64,000 nucleotides of DNA from Roseovarius sp. A-2 (GCF_002072155.1 NZ_BDIY01000001.1:310001-374000); one strand, 5' to 3'. Positions 1-8,898 are shown, numbered from the stretch's first letter. Numbers and translations are program-made. Notes: generated by a model from the sequence alone, not told the origin.

Positions 1-639
1 GGCCTGTCGGGCACGCGGGTTGAACCACTGGAGGCGCTGGCCGGTGAGTTGGGCGCGCGCGCCCATGTCCTGGCCTGCGACCTGGGCGACAAGGATGCGG
101 TCGAGGCGCTGCCCAAGCAGGCGATTGCCGCGATGGGCAGCCTCGATATCCTGGTCAACAATGCCGGCATCACCCGCGATCAGCTGTTCATGCGGATGTC
201 GGATGACGACTGGCAGGATGTTCTCAACGTCAACCTGACCTCGGCGATGCGGCTGTGCCGCGCCTCGGTGCGCCCGATGATGAAGGCCCGCTGGGGCCGA
301 ATCGTCAATATCGGCTCGGTCGTGGGCACCACCGGCAATCCCGGTCAGGTGAATTACGCCACCGCCAAGGCCGGTCTGGTGGGGATGACCAAATCCATCG
401 CGCATGAGGTGGCAAGCCGGGGCATCACCGCCAACATGGTCGCCCCCGGCTTTATCGCTACGCCGATGACCGACAAGCTGAACGACGATCAGAAAGCGGC
501 GATCAACGGGCAGATACCGACAGGCCGGATGGGCGCGCCCGAGGAGATCGCGGCCGCCGTGCTCTACCTCGCGAGCCCCGAGGCGGGTTATGTCACCGGG
601 GCCACGCTGCATGTCAATGGCGGCATGGCGATGATCTGA
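1..639 (+). CDS. fabG: 3-oxoacyl-ACP reductase FabG (3' part; start lies before the window)
   Basis: NADPH-dependent short-chain dehydrogenase of the type II fatty acid synthase, which reduces 3-oxoacyl-ACP to 3-hydroxyacyl-ACP. The reading frame is open from base 1, so the N-terminal Rossmann glycine motif is cut off. The NNAG motif, the catalytic Ser region (VNIGS) and the YxxxK pair (Tyr codon 355-357, Lys codon 367-369) are all visible. The C-terminus ends GGMAMI, the usual FabG ending. acpP follows, the standard fabD-fabG-acpP order, which separates FabG from the many other SDR enzymes. No frameshift is seen. Confidence 0.93.
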   Translation, partial: GLSGTRVEPLEALAGELGARAHVLACDLGDKDAVEALPKQAIAAMGSLDILVNNAGITRDQLFMRMSDDDWQDVLNVNLTSAMRLCRASVRPMMKARWGRIVNIGSVVGTTGNPGQVNYATAKAGLVGMTKSIAHEVASRGITANMVAPGFIATPMTDKLNDDQKAAINGQIPTGRMGAPEEIAAAVLYLASPEAGYVTGATLHVNGGMAMI

Positions 640-678
640 GACGCCGGAAACGTATCCAAACGGAGAGAGTGAAAGCAT

Positions 679-706
679 TTGCCATTGGCGGCGCATATGC
701 TATAGG
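679..706 (+). promoter_or_regulatory. possible sigma-70 promoter of acpP
   Basis: TTGCCA and TATAGG hexamers are separated by 16 bases in the 225-bp gap between fabG and acpP. Both hexamers are near consensus. A separate acpP promoter is common because ACP is made in large amounts. This is assigned by eye only. Confidence 0.4.
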
Positions 707-864
707 CCACGCAGATTTGCCGGAGGGATATGCGGTTTCTCCCGGTGGCCTGTGTGTTCAGGCTAGTCGAGAGCCGCCCGCAGGGGCACAATCCAAGCCG
801 CTTCCCGCGCCGGGCGGGGGCAGACAACGGGCATGCCGCCCAAGACAATATGAGGAAGCAAGAC

Positions 865-1098
865 ATGAGCGATATCGCAGACCGCGTGAAAAAGATCGTT
901 GTGGAACACCTGGGCGTGGAAGAGGACAAGGTCGTGGACAAGGCCTCGTTCATCGACGACCTGGGCGCGGACAGCCTTGACACGGTCGAGCTGGTCATGG
1001 CCTTCGAAGAGGAATTCGGCATCGAGATCCCGGACGACGCCGCCGACACGATCCAGACCGTCGGCGACGCGGTGAAGTTCATTTCCGAAGCGTCCTGA
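865..1098 (+). CDS. acpP: acyl carrier protein AcpP
   Basis: Acidic 77-residue carrier protein that holds growing fatty acyl chains on a 4'-phosphopantetheine arm. The attachment serine is Ser37 in the conserved GADSLDTVE helix-II motif. The length and the strongly acidic helix II are typical of bacterial AcpP. The frame is open further upstream to 730, but that extension is not ACP-like; the ATG at 865 sits just after an AGGAAG ribosome-binding sequence. It follows fabG and ends in a strong intrinsic terminator. Confidence 0.97.
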   Translation: MSDIADRVKKIVVEHLGVEEDKVVDKASFIDDLGADSLDTVELVMAFEEEFGIEIPDDAADTIQTVGDAVKFISEAS

Positions 1099-1120
1099 GA
1101 TTTCGCCATATTTATGAAAA

Positions 1121-1147
1121 GGCCCTGCCGGTTGGCGGGGCCTTTTT
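1121..1147 (+). terminator. intrinsic terminator of acpP
   Basis: A 9-bp GC-rich stem (one G-T pair) with a GGTT loop is followed at once by five T. It lies 22 bp after the acpP stop codon. Confidence 0.93.
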
Positions 1148-1193
1148 GCATTGGCGCGGGGCGATATGAGGGACGCGCGGTCTCGGGTCTCAC

Positions 1194-1586
1194 TCAACCC
1201 TTTTTGGGCCGCTCCGCGGTCGGGCCGCCCGCTTTTTTCCAGCCAGAGAACCCGTCATTGACGTGGCTTACCCCGTCGAGCCCCATCTCGTGCGCTGTGC
1301 GCGCCGCAAGGGCCGAGCGCCAGCCCGACGCGCAATAGAACACGAAACGACCGCCGCTCTGGAACTGCGGCTTGGCATAGGGGCTGTCCGGGTCGATCCA
1401 GAATTCCAGCATTCCGCGCGGGCAGTGAAAGGCCCCGGGGATCATGCCCTCGCGCTCCAACTCGCGCGGGTCGCGCAGATCGACGAAGGTGACCCCCGCC
1501 TGATCATGCAGGGCCAGCATCTCTGCCGCCGGGCCGTTCTCGACCAGTGCGTTGGCCTCGGCCACCATGTCCTTGATTCGCTTCAT
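1194..1586 (-). CDS. rhodanese-like domain protein
   Basis: Single-domain, 130-residue rhodanese (sulfurtransferase family). The VDLRDPRE motif is near residue 35 and the active-site loop CASGWRS starts at Cys85. A six-residue loop of this kind is typical of sulfurtransferases rather than Cdc25 phosphatases. No signal peptide is present, so it is cytoplasmic. The sulfur donor and acceptor cannot be read from sequence. It is divergent from the TetR gene at 1712, with a 125-bp shared upstream region. Confidence 0.85.
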   Translation of the reverse strand: MKRIKDMVAEANALVENGPAAEMLALHDQAGVTFVDLRDPRELEREGMIPGAFHCPRGMLEFWIDPDSPYAKPQFQSGGRFVFYCASGWRSALAARTAHEMGLDGVSHVNDGFSGWKKAGGPTAERPKKG

Positions 1587-1711
1587 GTCTTTTACATCCC
1601 TTCGCTAAAGGACCGCACCCTAGCGCGGGGCTTGTCCGGTTGGCAACAACCGTCCCCGCGCCGTCGCGTAAGCATTGACCGCGGGTTCTGCGATAGCCTA
1701 AACTTGCGCGC

Positions 1712-2335
1712 ATGGGACGACACCGTGAATATGATGTTGATCAGGTGATCGATGCGGCGCTGCATGCCTTCTGGGCGCGCGGTTTCGGCGCGACGTCGAT
1801 TTCCGATCTGGTCGATGTTACCGGGGTCAATCGGGCCAGTCTCTATTCGGTGTTCAAGGACAAGCGCGGGCTGTTCCTGGCCTGTCTGCATCGCTACGAG
1901 GAGCGTCAGCGCGAGGGAACGCTGGCGCGGCTGGCGCGCGAGATGGAACCGCGCGAGGCGATCCTCGCGACCTTCGAAATTGCCCGCGTGCGAACGAGCG
2001 ACTGTGGCATTGCCGGTTGCTTCATGATCAATACCGCGCTCGAGCTGTCACCGCATGATCCCGATATACGCGATATCGTGCAGCAGTCCTTCGGTCGCGT
2101 AGAGGCCTTCTATTGCGAACAGATCTCGGCGGCGCAGGCGGCGGGCACGATCAGCGCCGAACTCGATCCGGGGCGCACGGCGGAGGCGCTCCTGGGCTTG
2201 CTGATCGGGTTGCGGGTGCTGATGCGTTCGGGTGCGGAAGGCGATGCCGCCCCGGCGAGCATCACCTTGCAGGCACGGATGCTGCTTGACCACGGTCCCG
2301 ACCGCTCCTTGCCCCGATCCTCTGAAATGAATTGA
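1712..2335 (+). CDS. TetR/AcrR family transcriptional regulator
   Basis: 207-residue repressor-type protein. The N-terminal helix-turn-helix covers roughly residues 8-55, with the family pattern GFGATSISDLVDVTGVNRASLY followed by FKDK. The C-terminal half is the ligand-binding helical domain; the CGIAGCFMIN stretch is typical of the YxaF/NemR-like branch. The target is unknown. The nearest divergent gene is the rhodanese gene at 1586, a possible autoregulated partner. The ATG at 1712 is the first in frame. Confidence 0.85.
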   Translation: MGRHREYDVDQVIDAALHAFWARGFGATSISDLVDVTGVNRASLYSVFKDKRGLFLACLHRYEERQREGTLARLAREMEPREAILATFEIARVRTSDCGIAGCFMINTALELSPHDPDIRDIVQQSFGRVEAFYCEQISAAQAAGTISAELDPGRTAEALLGLLIGLRVLMRSGAEGDAAPASITLQARMLLDHGPDRSLPRSSEMN

Positions 2336-2396
2336 CAGCCGACTTCGGTTCCGTACCATCGCTGCCATACGTCTCAATGGTTTAAAGAGGTTCCGC

Positions 2397-2681
2397 ATGC
2401 CCATTTCGGCAAGATCATTTTTCGCCACCGTCTCGCTTGTCCTGATGACCTCACCGGCCCTCGCCGGCGGGGTCGGGATATATGCCTATGAAAGCCGCGC
2501 CAATTTCTGCCCGGCGGGCCTGCAGCCCGTCAGTCTCAATGGTGTGATCTGCTGCGGCACGCCCAATCAGGAGCAGACCTATCAGCAGACCATGCGCCAC
2601 CCGGTCACCCGCGTGACGCATCGCGTGCGCAGCGCACGGGCCCACCTCTCGTGCCCGGCCGGGGTCAAGGGCTGCAACTGA
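2397..2681 (+). CDS. small secreted cysteine-containing protein, unknown family
   Basis: 94-residue protein with a clear Sec signal peptide: Arg at residue 6, a hydrophobic stretch and an AxA site near residue 23. The mature part of about 70 residues is basic and has five cysteines, including a CC pair, so periplasmic disulfides are likely. I do not recognise a family. It stands alone between the TetR gene and a convergent cold-shock gene. Confidence 0.7.
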   Translation: MPISARSFFATVSLVLMTSPALAGGVGIYAYESRANFCPAGLQPVSLNGVICCGTPNQEQTYQQTMRHPVTRVTHRVRSARAHLSCPAGVKGCN

Positions 2682-2704
2682 GCCGTCGGCGGCCGGGGCG
2701 ATAA

Positions 2705-2741
2705 GCGGGGATTTGCACGGGCATCACCCGTGCAATCCCGC
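2705..2741. terminator. long hairpin between convergent genes
   Basis: The arms GCGGGGATTTGCACGGG and CCCGTGCAATCCCGC pair over 15 bp with two bulged bases and a CATCA loop. It lies between the convergent ends at 2681 and 2763. No T-tract follows on either side, so termination by this hairpin alone is only probable. Confidence 0.6.
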
Positions 2742-2762
2742 GCCCGTCGCGCAGCCTGTCCC

Positions 2763-2969
2763 TCAGAGCAGCTTGAGGTCGGCGGCCATCTGCCGCCCGT
2801 CGCGCCCATCCTGAAGCTCGAATTCAACCTTCTGATTGTCCGCGAGCCCCGTCAGCCCCGACCGCTCGACCGCAGAGATGTGTACGAACACATCCGTGCC
2901 GCCGCCGTCCGGCGCGATGAAGCCGTAACCCTTCGTCGTATTGAACCATTTCACGGTGCCAGTCGGCAT
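2763..2969 (-). CDS. cold-shock domain protein (CspA family)
   Basis: 68-residue single cold-shock domain, a small nucleic-acid chaperone. The RNP1 motif (KGYGFI) and RNP2 motif (VFVHIS) are both present, after the usual GTVKWFN start. The frame is open upstream, but the ATG at 2969 has an AAGGAG ribosome site a few bases before it and gives the normal CspA N-terminus. Alphaproteobacteria carry several such paralogues, so no specific symbol is given. Confidence 0.93.
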   Translation of the reverse strand: MPTGTVKWFNTTKGYGFIAPDGGGTDVFVHISAVERSGLTGLADNQKVEFELQDGRDGRQMAADLKLL

Positions 2970-3180
2970 GCCGCTTCTCCTTTGTCTTCGCTTCCCGGGA
3001 AAATGCCCGGCCATATCACAGCGGACCCTCAGGGACCGGCCGCACTGCGAAGCAAAGGCTGGATCTGAATGCCCGTCGTCACAGAGCCGATGATTGCACC
3101 GCTAATGTAAAAATCAAGCGAAACTCCGTGACCCGGGACGATTTGGCGGGTAAGCAGGCGCAAAACGGCAAGGTGGCGTG

Positions 3181-3495
3181 ATGATCCTGTATGGTTTGAA
3201 ATCCTGCGATACGTGCCGCAAGGCGCGGAAATCCCTTGAGAATGCGGAGTTCAGGGATGTGCGGGAAGACGGTTTGCCCAAAGATGTGACGCAGGCGGCG
3301 CTAGTGCAGTTCGGCGATGCCCTGCTCAATCGCAAATCCGCCACCTGGCGCGGCCTGTCCGAGGCGGAGCGGGCGCGCGACCCGCTCGATCTGCTGGCCG
3401 ATCATCCGACGCTGATGAAGCGCCCGCTGATCGACGATGGCGGTACGCTCTATCTGGGCTGGGGCAGGGACACGCAAGACGCCCTGCTTGGATAG
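3181..3495 (+). CDS. ArsC/Spx-family thioredoxin-fold reductase (YffB-like)
   Basis: 104 residues, the usual length of the family. The N-terminal motif has CDTC at residues 9-12, then KARK, and a MKRPLI motif lies near residue 80, as in ArsC/YffB proteins. True arsenate reductases have a single Cys in this loop; the CxxC and absence of ars neighbours favour the glutathione-dependent YffB-like branch. A GTG at 3178 is also in frame, but the ATG at 3181 is better placed after AGGTGG. Confidence 0.8.
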   Translation: MILYGLKSCDTCRKARKSLENAEFRDVREDGLPKDVTQAALVQFGDALLNRKSATWRGLSEAERARDPLDLLADHPTLMKRPLIDDGGTLYLGWGRDTQDALLG

Positions 3496-3541
3496 GCCGG
3501 GGCAATCCCCATATCGGACACGGTTGAAGGAGGTGACACGC

Positions 3542-3910
3542 ATGCGCAACGCGGCAATGGTTCTGGGCATCATCGGCGGATGCCTTGCGGTTCTCGTGGG
3601 GTTTTTCAGCTACGGCTACACCGAGGCGGTCAACCGCTTTGGCGAGGTCGACGGGCTGCTTGTGCAGGTCACCGATCCCGCCCTGATCCGTAGCGCCAGC
3701 TTTGTCGCCCCGCTGCTGGCGATCGCGGGCGGGGCGATGGCGCGCATTCGCGCGCTGAGCGGAGGGCTGCTTTTACTGCTCTCGGCGGGGTTGATGTATT
3801 ATGCCTTCGGATTCAACGTCTTCACGATGTTTCCCGTCGGCATGTGCGCGCTGGCCGGTCTGCTCGCGGTGAGTGCGGGCAAACCGGACGAGCCGAAATC
3901 GCATTTCTGA
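3542..3910 (+). CDS. small integral membrane protein, unknown function
   Basis: 122 residues with four predicted membrane segments, at about residues 5-25, 50-66, 70-88 and 92-110. A loop after the first segment holds several acidic residues. A perfect AAGGAGGT ribosome site at 3527-3534 fixes the ATG at 3542. I do not recognise a characterised family. It follows the ArsC-like gene by 46 bp and converges on the DUF427 gene. Confidence 0.75.
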   Translation: MRNAAMVLGIIGGCLAVLVGFFSYGYTEAVNRFGEVDGLLVQVTDPALIRSASFVAPLLAIAGGAMARIRALSGGLLLLLSAGLMYYAFGFNVFTMFPVGMCALAGLLAVSAGKPDEPKSHF

Positions 3911-3921
3911 GCGGGCCGGCG

Positions 3922-4266
3922 TCAGATCTGTTCCACAGCGACCCGGTCGCTGGGATAGAACGCAATGTGGTCCTTGATCTCGGCCACCTCGGGCTTGGGG
4001 TTTTCATAGCTCCAGGCGGCGTTTTCCAGCGTCTTGCTCTTGGTCACGATGGAATAATACCGTGCATCGCCCTTGTGCGGGCAATGGCTGACTTGTTCGC
4101 TCTCGTCAAGAAAGGCCATCGCGATGTCCTCGCGCGGGAAGTAGATCACGAAGGGATAGTCGCCCTCGGTCAACTCAAGCGCGTTGCGGCTCTCGGCCAG
4201 AACGGCGCCCCCGGCGCGCACGGTCCATGTTCCCGGTGCCTTTCGTATCGTGATCTTCGGCATCAT
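3922..4266 (-). CDS. DUF427 domain protein
   Basis: 114-residue cytoplasmic protein made of one DUF427 domain, a small beta-rich fold of unknown biochemical role. Family marks are the VYFPREDI stretch, the SHCPHKGDARYY motif and the AWSYENP motif. Two adjacent ATG codons (4266 and 4263) can start it; a GGGAGGG ribosome site lies just upstream. Confidence 0.85.
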   Translation of the reverse strand: MMPKITIRKAPGTWTVRAGGAVLAESRNALELTEGDYPFVIYFPREDIAMAFLDESEQVSHCPHKGDARYYSIVTKSKTLENAAWSYENPKPEVAEIKDHIAFYPSDRVAVEQI

Positions 4267-4323
4267 CCATCCCTCCCGTTTCGTCTTATCATTGCTCTGG
4301 CGCAGGAACCTAACAGGAATATG

Positions 4324-6126
4324 TCAGGATGTCTGCGTTACTTTCTCCAACCATAGCCGCGCGGGGGGCGAAAGCAGAGGCCCCAACTTGTCGCGGCAGG
4401 CGGTGTGGTAGGACTTAATCCAGTCGCGCTCAGACGTGCTGAGCAGCGAGGTATCGATCAGGCGGCAGTCGATAGGGGCATAGGTCAGCGTCTCGAAGCC
4501 CAGATGCGTGGCCCCGTCGCCATGGGGCAGGGGCGCGCGTTCCTCGACCACGATCAGGTTCTCGATGCGGATGCCAAAGGCACCTTCGCGGTAATAGCCC
4601 GGCTCGTTCGACAGGATCATGCCCGGTTCCAGCGGCACGGTGCCGGTGCGTGACAGGCGTTGCGGCCCTTCATGGACGCAGGAATAGACGCCCACCCCGT
4701 GCCCGGTGCCGTGGCCGTAGTCGAGATCGGCGAGCCACAGGTGATAGCGCGCGATGGCGTCGAGATCGCGCCCCGCGAGGCCGCGCGGAAAGCGCAGCCG
4801 GGAGATGGCGATCATGCCTTGAAGCACGCGAGTAAAGGCGGCGCGCTCGGCCTCTCCCGGCGTGCCGACAGGCAGGGTGCGGGTGATGTCGGTGGTGCCG
4901 TCGATATATTGCCCGCCGCTGTCGAGCACGATCAGATCACCGTCGAGCAGCTTGCGGTTGCTGGCCTCGCTGACCCGGTAATGCGGCAGTGCGCCATTGG
5001 GGCCGGAGCCCGCGATGGTGTCAAAGCTGATATCGAGCAATTCGCCGGTGGCGGCGCGGCAGGTCTCAAGCTGGCGCACCACGTCGATCTCGGTCAGCGT
5101 GCCGGGGGGCTGATCGTCGAACCAGCACAGGAATTCACACATCGCGGCACCGTCGCGCAGGTGGGCGGCGCGGGTGGCGGTGATTTCGGCGGCGGTCTTG
5201 CGCGCCTTGGGCAGGATACAGGGATCGGCCCCCCAGTGGAGCGCCACACCTGCCGCCTCCAGCCGCCCGACCACCCAGAGCGGCACGCTGTCGCGGTCGA
5301 GCCTGACGGGGCCGGTGAGCGCGTCGAGCGCCGCGCCGAAACGCTCGGGCGGGGCGAGGGTGACCTCGTTGCCCAGATGCGCGCGGGCAGTGTCATCGAG
5401 CTTGGCCGGGTCGGTGAAGAGCGTCACGCGCCCGTCACCCTGCAGAATGGCAAAGCCCTGCGGCACTGGGTTGCGGGGGATGTCGGCACCGCGAATGTTC
5501 AGGAGCCAAGCGAGCGAATCCGCCAGCGTGATCACCGCTGCGCTCTGGCCTGCGTTCTGTAGGCTTTGGCCGAGTGCGCTGCGTTTCTCGGCGTGGCTCT
5601 GCCCGGCAAATGCGTCGGGCCAGGGCGTTATCGCACCTTGCGGCGGGGCAGGGCGGTCGGGCCAGATGGCGTCAACGAGGTTGTCGCAGGGGACCAGCCG
5701 CACCGCACTCTGCCCGAGGGCTGCGCGCGCGGTCTCGATCTGCTCGGGTGTGTAAAGCCACGGGTCGAAGCCCACATCGCCGCCGTCGGGCAGATGTGCG
5801 ATCAGCCAGTCGGCGAGCCGTGTTTCGGGCCAGTCGACGGCGGTGAAATGCGCGGTATCGACCTGCGCGCGGGCCTGCACGCGGTAGCGGCTGTCGACGA
5901 ACAGCCCCGCCGCATCAATGAGAGCCACGCAGAACCCCGCCGAGCCGGTAAAGCCGGTGAGCCATTGCAGACGCGCATCGCAGGGGGCGACGTATTCGCC
6001 CTGATGCGCATCTGCGCGCGGTATCAGAAAGCCAGCAAGCCCGGCCTCGGCCATCGCGTTGCGCAAAGCGGCAAGGCGCGGCGGGCCCTGCTCAGGGCGG
6101 GCGGTTTCGGTAAAACTCTGGAACAT
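4324..6126 (-). CDS. Xaa-Pro aminopeptidase (M24B family)
   Basis: 600-residue cytoplasmic metalloaminopeptidase predicted to remove N-terminal residues that precede proline. It has the three-part build of eukaryote-like aminopeptidase P: two creatinase-like N-terminal domains, then a pita-bread catalytic domain from about residue 300, then a short C-terminal extension. All five metal ligands can be matched: the two Asp in LDSGGQYIDGTTDITRT, the His in GTGHGVG, the Glu in NEPGYY and the Glu in RIEN. A GTG at 6135 is also possible as start; the ATG at 6126 was preferred. Confidence 0.9.
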   Translation of the reverse strand: MFQSFTETARPEQGPPRLAALRNAMAEAGLAGFLIPRADAHQGEYVAPCDARLQWLTGFTGSAGFCVALIDAAGLFVDSRYRVQARAQVDTAHFTAVDWPETRLADWLIAHLPDGGDVGFDPWLYTPEQIETARAALGQSAVRLVPCDNLVDAIWPDRPAPPQGAITPWPDAFAGQSHAEKRSALGQSLQNAGQSAAVITLADSLAWLLNIRGADIPRNPVPQGFAILQGDGRVTLFTDPAKLDDTARAHLGNEVTLAPPERFGAALDALTGPVRLDRDSVPLWVVGRLEAAGVALHWGADPCILPKARKTAAEITATRAAHLRDGAAMCEFLCWFDDQPPGTLTEIDVVRQLETCRAATGELLDISFDTIAGSGPNGALPHYRVSEASNRKLLDGDLIVLDSGGQYIDGTTDITRTLPVGTPGEAERAAFTRVLQGMIAISRLRFPRGLAGRDLDAIARYHLWLADLDYGHGTGHGVGVYSCVHEGPQRLSRTGTVPLEPGMILSNEPGYYREGAFGIRIENLIVVEERAPLPHGDGATHLGFETLTYAPIDCRLIDTSLLSTSERDWIKSYHTACRDKLGPLLSPPARLWLEKVTQTS

Positions 6127-6214
6127 GCGCGGCACTTTCGCTGTGTGGCGGATGCCTCTTTGCTAGAGAACGGGGCCGGGAATGGCAATCGTCGCCAACG
6201 GCACGACGGGTGTG

Positions 6215-6985
6215 TCAGTTCCGGGGCAGGGCAACATGCACCCGCGTGCCCCAGGCCACGCAATTTTCGGACAGGCGGGCGGGCAGGGGGGCGTCGGTGA
6301 ACATCTGGTCGACATCGCGGAGCGAGCCGATGCGCACCGGCGCGCTGCGCTGGAACTTGGAGTGATCGGCGACCAGAAACACCTCGCGCGAGCGGTTGAG
6401 AAGGGTCTGGCCGACGACCACCTCCTGAATGTCGAAATCCAGCATGTCGCCATCTTCGTCCATCGCCGAACAGCCGAGAATGGCATAGTCGAACTTGAAA
6501 TTCTCGATGGTGCGCGCGGTCAGGTTGCCGACAAGGCCATTGTCCGACCGCCGCAGCGCGCCGCCCGCGACGACGATCTCGCAATCGGTGTTGGCCAGCA
6601 GGATTTGCGCCACGTTCATGTTGTTGGTGACCACCATGAGGTTGCGGTGATTCATCAATTCGCGCGCCACCGCCTCGGGCGTGGTGCCGATATCGAGAAA
6701 CAGTGAGGCATCATCGGGGATCGCGGCGGCGCAGGCGCGGGCGATGGCCCGTTTGGCGGGCTCATTCAGGCGACGGCGCTCCTCATAGAGGATATTGCTG
6801 ACGCCCGAGGGCAGGATCGCGCCGCCGTGCACACGCTCCAGCTTGCCGGCATTGGCCAGTTCCGCGAGGTCGCGGCGGATGGTTTGGACGGTGACGTCAA
6901 AGCGCTCGGCGAGACCTTCGACCGTGACCTTGCCTTCGGCGCGGGCGATTTCGAGAATATCGGGTTGGCGGAAGGTTTGCGACAT
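6215..6985 (-). CDS. glpR: glycerol-3-phosphate regulator GlpR (DeoR family)
   Basis: 256 residues. The N-terminal DeoR helix-turn-helix (about residues 6-55) has the signature TVQTIRRDL and the HGGA motif. The C-terminal DeoR sensor domain resembles sugar isomerases and would bind glycerol 3-phosphate. It is divergent from glpD and the glycerol transport operon. The shared 289-bp region carries GlpR-type half-sites, so it very likely represses that operon and itself. Confidence 0.9.
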   Translation of the reverse strand: MSQTFRQPDILEIARAEGKVTVEGLAERFDVTVQTIRRDLAELANAGKLERVHGGAILPSGVSNILYEERRRLNEPAKRAIARACAAAIPDDASLFLDIGTTPEAVARELMNHRNLMVVTNNMNVAQILLANTDCEIVVAGGALRRSDNGLVGNLTARTIENFKFDYAILGCSAMDEDGDMLDFDIQEVVVGQTLLNRSREVFLVADHSKFQRSAPVRIGSLRDVDQMFTDAPLPARLSENCVAWGTRVHVALPRN

Positions 6986-7014
6986 GGTTGGCCTTGATCG
7001 TGGTTCGGTTCGAT

Positions 7015-7034
7015 TATGTTCGTTTTGGTATCAC
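7015..7034 (+). promoter_or_regulatory. GlpR half-site, glpR-proximal
   Basis: TATGTTCGTT fits the first half of the classical GlpR operator (WATKYTCGWW). The bases from 7018 (GTTCGTTTT-GGTATCAC) recur almost exactly at 7241-7256 next to glpD. It lies about 30 bp upstream of the glpR start. Confidence 0.6.
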
Positions 7035-7202
7035 GTGCAAGCGCCGCCTCCGCTGCAGTGCGGCATAACAACCCGAATCGGGCGTCCGGCGGCGCGTTTG
7101 ACCCAACGTCACGTAAAATCACGCGCGCGGCGGGCGGTCAGAAAGCAGTGCCTCGCAAGATTTCCTTAATGAAAACAGCGCGCGCGAATAAAAAAGAAAA
7201 TA

Positions 7203-7256
7203 AACGAACATTAATTCTTGACGATACGCGGTAAAAAGTGGTTCGTTTTTGGTCAC
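7203..7256 (+). promoter_or_regulatory. GlpR half-sites, glpD-proximal
   Basis: AACGAACATT at 7203-7212 is the reverse-strand form of the half-site AATGTTCGTT. GTTCGTTTTTGGTCAC at 7241-7256 repeats the glpR-proximal motif. Both lie within 75 bp upstream of the glpD start. A TTGACG hexamer at 7218-7223 could be a -35 box, but no good -10 is seen. Confidence 0.6.
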
Positions 7257-7274
7257 ACCGGAGGAGGGGACAGC

Positions 7275-8882
7275 GTGGAACGTCGCGAAGACACCATCGT
7301 CGATCTGGTCGTCATTGGCGGCGGCATCAACGGTTGCGGCATCGCGCGCGATGCGGCGGGGCGTGGTCTTTCGGTCGAACTGGCCGAGATGAACGATCTG
7401 GCCTCGGCGACCTCCTCGGCCTCCACCAAGTTGTTTCACGGTGGGTTGCGCTATCTGGAATATTTCGAGATCCGGCTGGTGCGCGAGGCGCTGATCGAGC
7501 GTGAGACGCTGCTGCGCGCGATGCCGCATATCAGCTGGCCGATGCGGTTCGTGCTGCCCTATCACCGCGACATGCGGTTCGAGGCCGAGACGCCGACCTC
7601 GCGCATCCTGGGCCTTGTGATGCCCTGGATGAAGGGGCGGCGGCCGGCCTGGCTCATTCGGCTGGGGCTGTTTCTCTATGACCATCTGGGCGGGCGCAAG
7701 ATCCTGCCCGCGACCTGCACGCTCGACCTGAGTGATGCGCCCGAGGGCGTGCCGCTCAAGGACAGGTTTGCGCAGGCATTCGAATATTCCGACTGCTGGA
7801 TCGAGGACAGCCGTCTTGTCGTGCTCAACGCCCGCGATGCCGAGGCGCGGGGCGCGCGCATCCGGGTGCGCACCAAGGTGCGGAGCGCCGAGCGCAAGGG
7901 TGATCTGTGGGCCGTCACGCTGGAGGATCAGGAGACCGGTGCCGTCGAGGTCGTGCAGGCGCGCGCGCTGGTCAATGCGGGCGGTCCCTGGGTCAAGGAC
8001 GTGATTTCCAACACGCTGCGGCTCAATTCCTCCGAGGGGGTGCGGCTGGTGCGGGGCAGCCATATCGTGACCCGCAAGCTCTACGATCACGACAAGTGCT
8101 ATTTCTTTCAGGGCGGCGACGGGCGGATCATTTTTGCAATTCCCTACGAGGGGGAGTTCACCCTGATCGGCACCACCGATGCCGAGCATACGGATGCGGA
8201 TGTACCCCCCGAATGCACGCCGGACGAGGCCGAGTATCTGTGCAATTTCGCCAGCCAGTATTTCAAGCGCCCGGTGACGCGGGATGACATCGTCTGGAGC
8301 TATTCGGGCGTGCGGCCGCTCTATGACGACGGGGCGAAATCGGCGACGGCGGCGACGCGCGATTACGTGCTGTCGCTAAGCGAGGGGCCGGGCGCGCCGC
8401 TGCTCAACGTGTTCGGCGGCAAGATCACCACCTATCGCAAGCTGGCTGAGGCGGCGCTGGCCAAGATCACACCCTACTTTCCCAATGCAGGACAGGTCTG
8501 GACGGCGGGTGTGGCCCTGCCCGGCGGGGATTTCGCCGTTGACGGGTTCGACCGGCTGGTGAAGGATTTGCAGGCGGCCTATCCGTTCCTTGGCCCGGAC
8601 TGGGCGCGGCGACTGGTGCGCGCCTATGGCACCGAGGCGCGGGAAATCCTGGGCGATGCGCAATCCGCAAGCGATCTGGGCCCCGATTTCGGCGCGACGC
8701 TGACCGGGGCCGAGGTACGCTGGCAGATGCGCCGGGAATTTGCGCGCGCGGCGGCGGATGTGGTCTGGCGGCGCACGCGGCTGGGGCTGAAGATGGACGA
8801 AGCGCAGATCGAGGCGCTGGACGAATGGATGCGGCAGGAGCGGGGCGCGAGCGATGCCGCCACGTGTACCGCAGAGGGATGA
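7275..8882 (+). CDS. glpD: aerobic glycerol-3-phosphate dehydrogenase
   Basis: 535-residue FAD enzyme that oxidises glycerol 3-phosphate to dihydroxyacetone phosphate and passes electrons to quinone at the inner membrane. The FAD-binding motif GGGINGCGIARDAAGRG is at about residues 13-29, followed by the DAO-family SSASTKLFHGGLRYLE motif; the C-terminal glpD domain is complete. The GTG at 7275 follows GGAGGAGGGG and gives a normal N-terminus. An in-frame start at 7218 would add 19 atypical residues. First gene of the glycerol operon, 16 bp before glpS. Confidence 0.94.
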   Translation: MERREDTIVDLVVIGGGINGCGIARDAAGRGLSVELAEMNDLASATSSASTKLFHGGLRYLEYFEIRLVREALIERETLLRAMPHISWPMRFVLPYHRDMRFEAETPTSRILGLVMPWMKGRRPAWLIRLGLFLYDHLGGRKILPATCTLDLSDAPEGVPLKDRFAQAFEYSDCWIEDSRLVVLNARDAEARGARIRVRTKVRSAERKGDLWAVTLEDQETGAVEVVQARALVNAGGPWVKDVISNTLRLNSSEGVRLVRGSHIVTRKLYDHDKCYFFQGGDGRIIFAIPYEGEFTLIGTTDAEHTDADVPPECTPDEAEYLCNFASQYFKRPVTRDDIVWSYSGVRPLYDDGAKSATAATRDYVLSLSEGPGAPLLNVFGGKITTYRKLAEAALAKITPYFPNAGQVWTAGVALPGGDFAVDGFDRLVKDLQAAYPFLGPDWARRLVRAYGTEAREILGDAQSASDLGPDFGATLTGAEVRWQMRREFARAAADVVWRRTRLGLKMDEAQIEALDEWMRQERGASDAATCTAEG

Positions 8883-8898
8883 GCGGGGACAAAAGCGA

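Noticed and set aside
3181-3495. Arsenate reductase as part of an ars operon
   Set aside because: No arsenic resistance genes are nearby and the active site is CxxC, which fits the YffB-like branch.
7119-8189. A 356-codon minus-strand frame opposite glpD
   Set aside because: It overlaps the strongly supported glpD throughout and has no recognisable domain.
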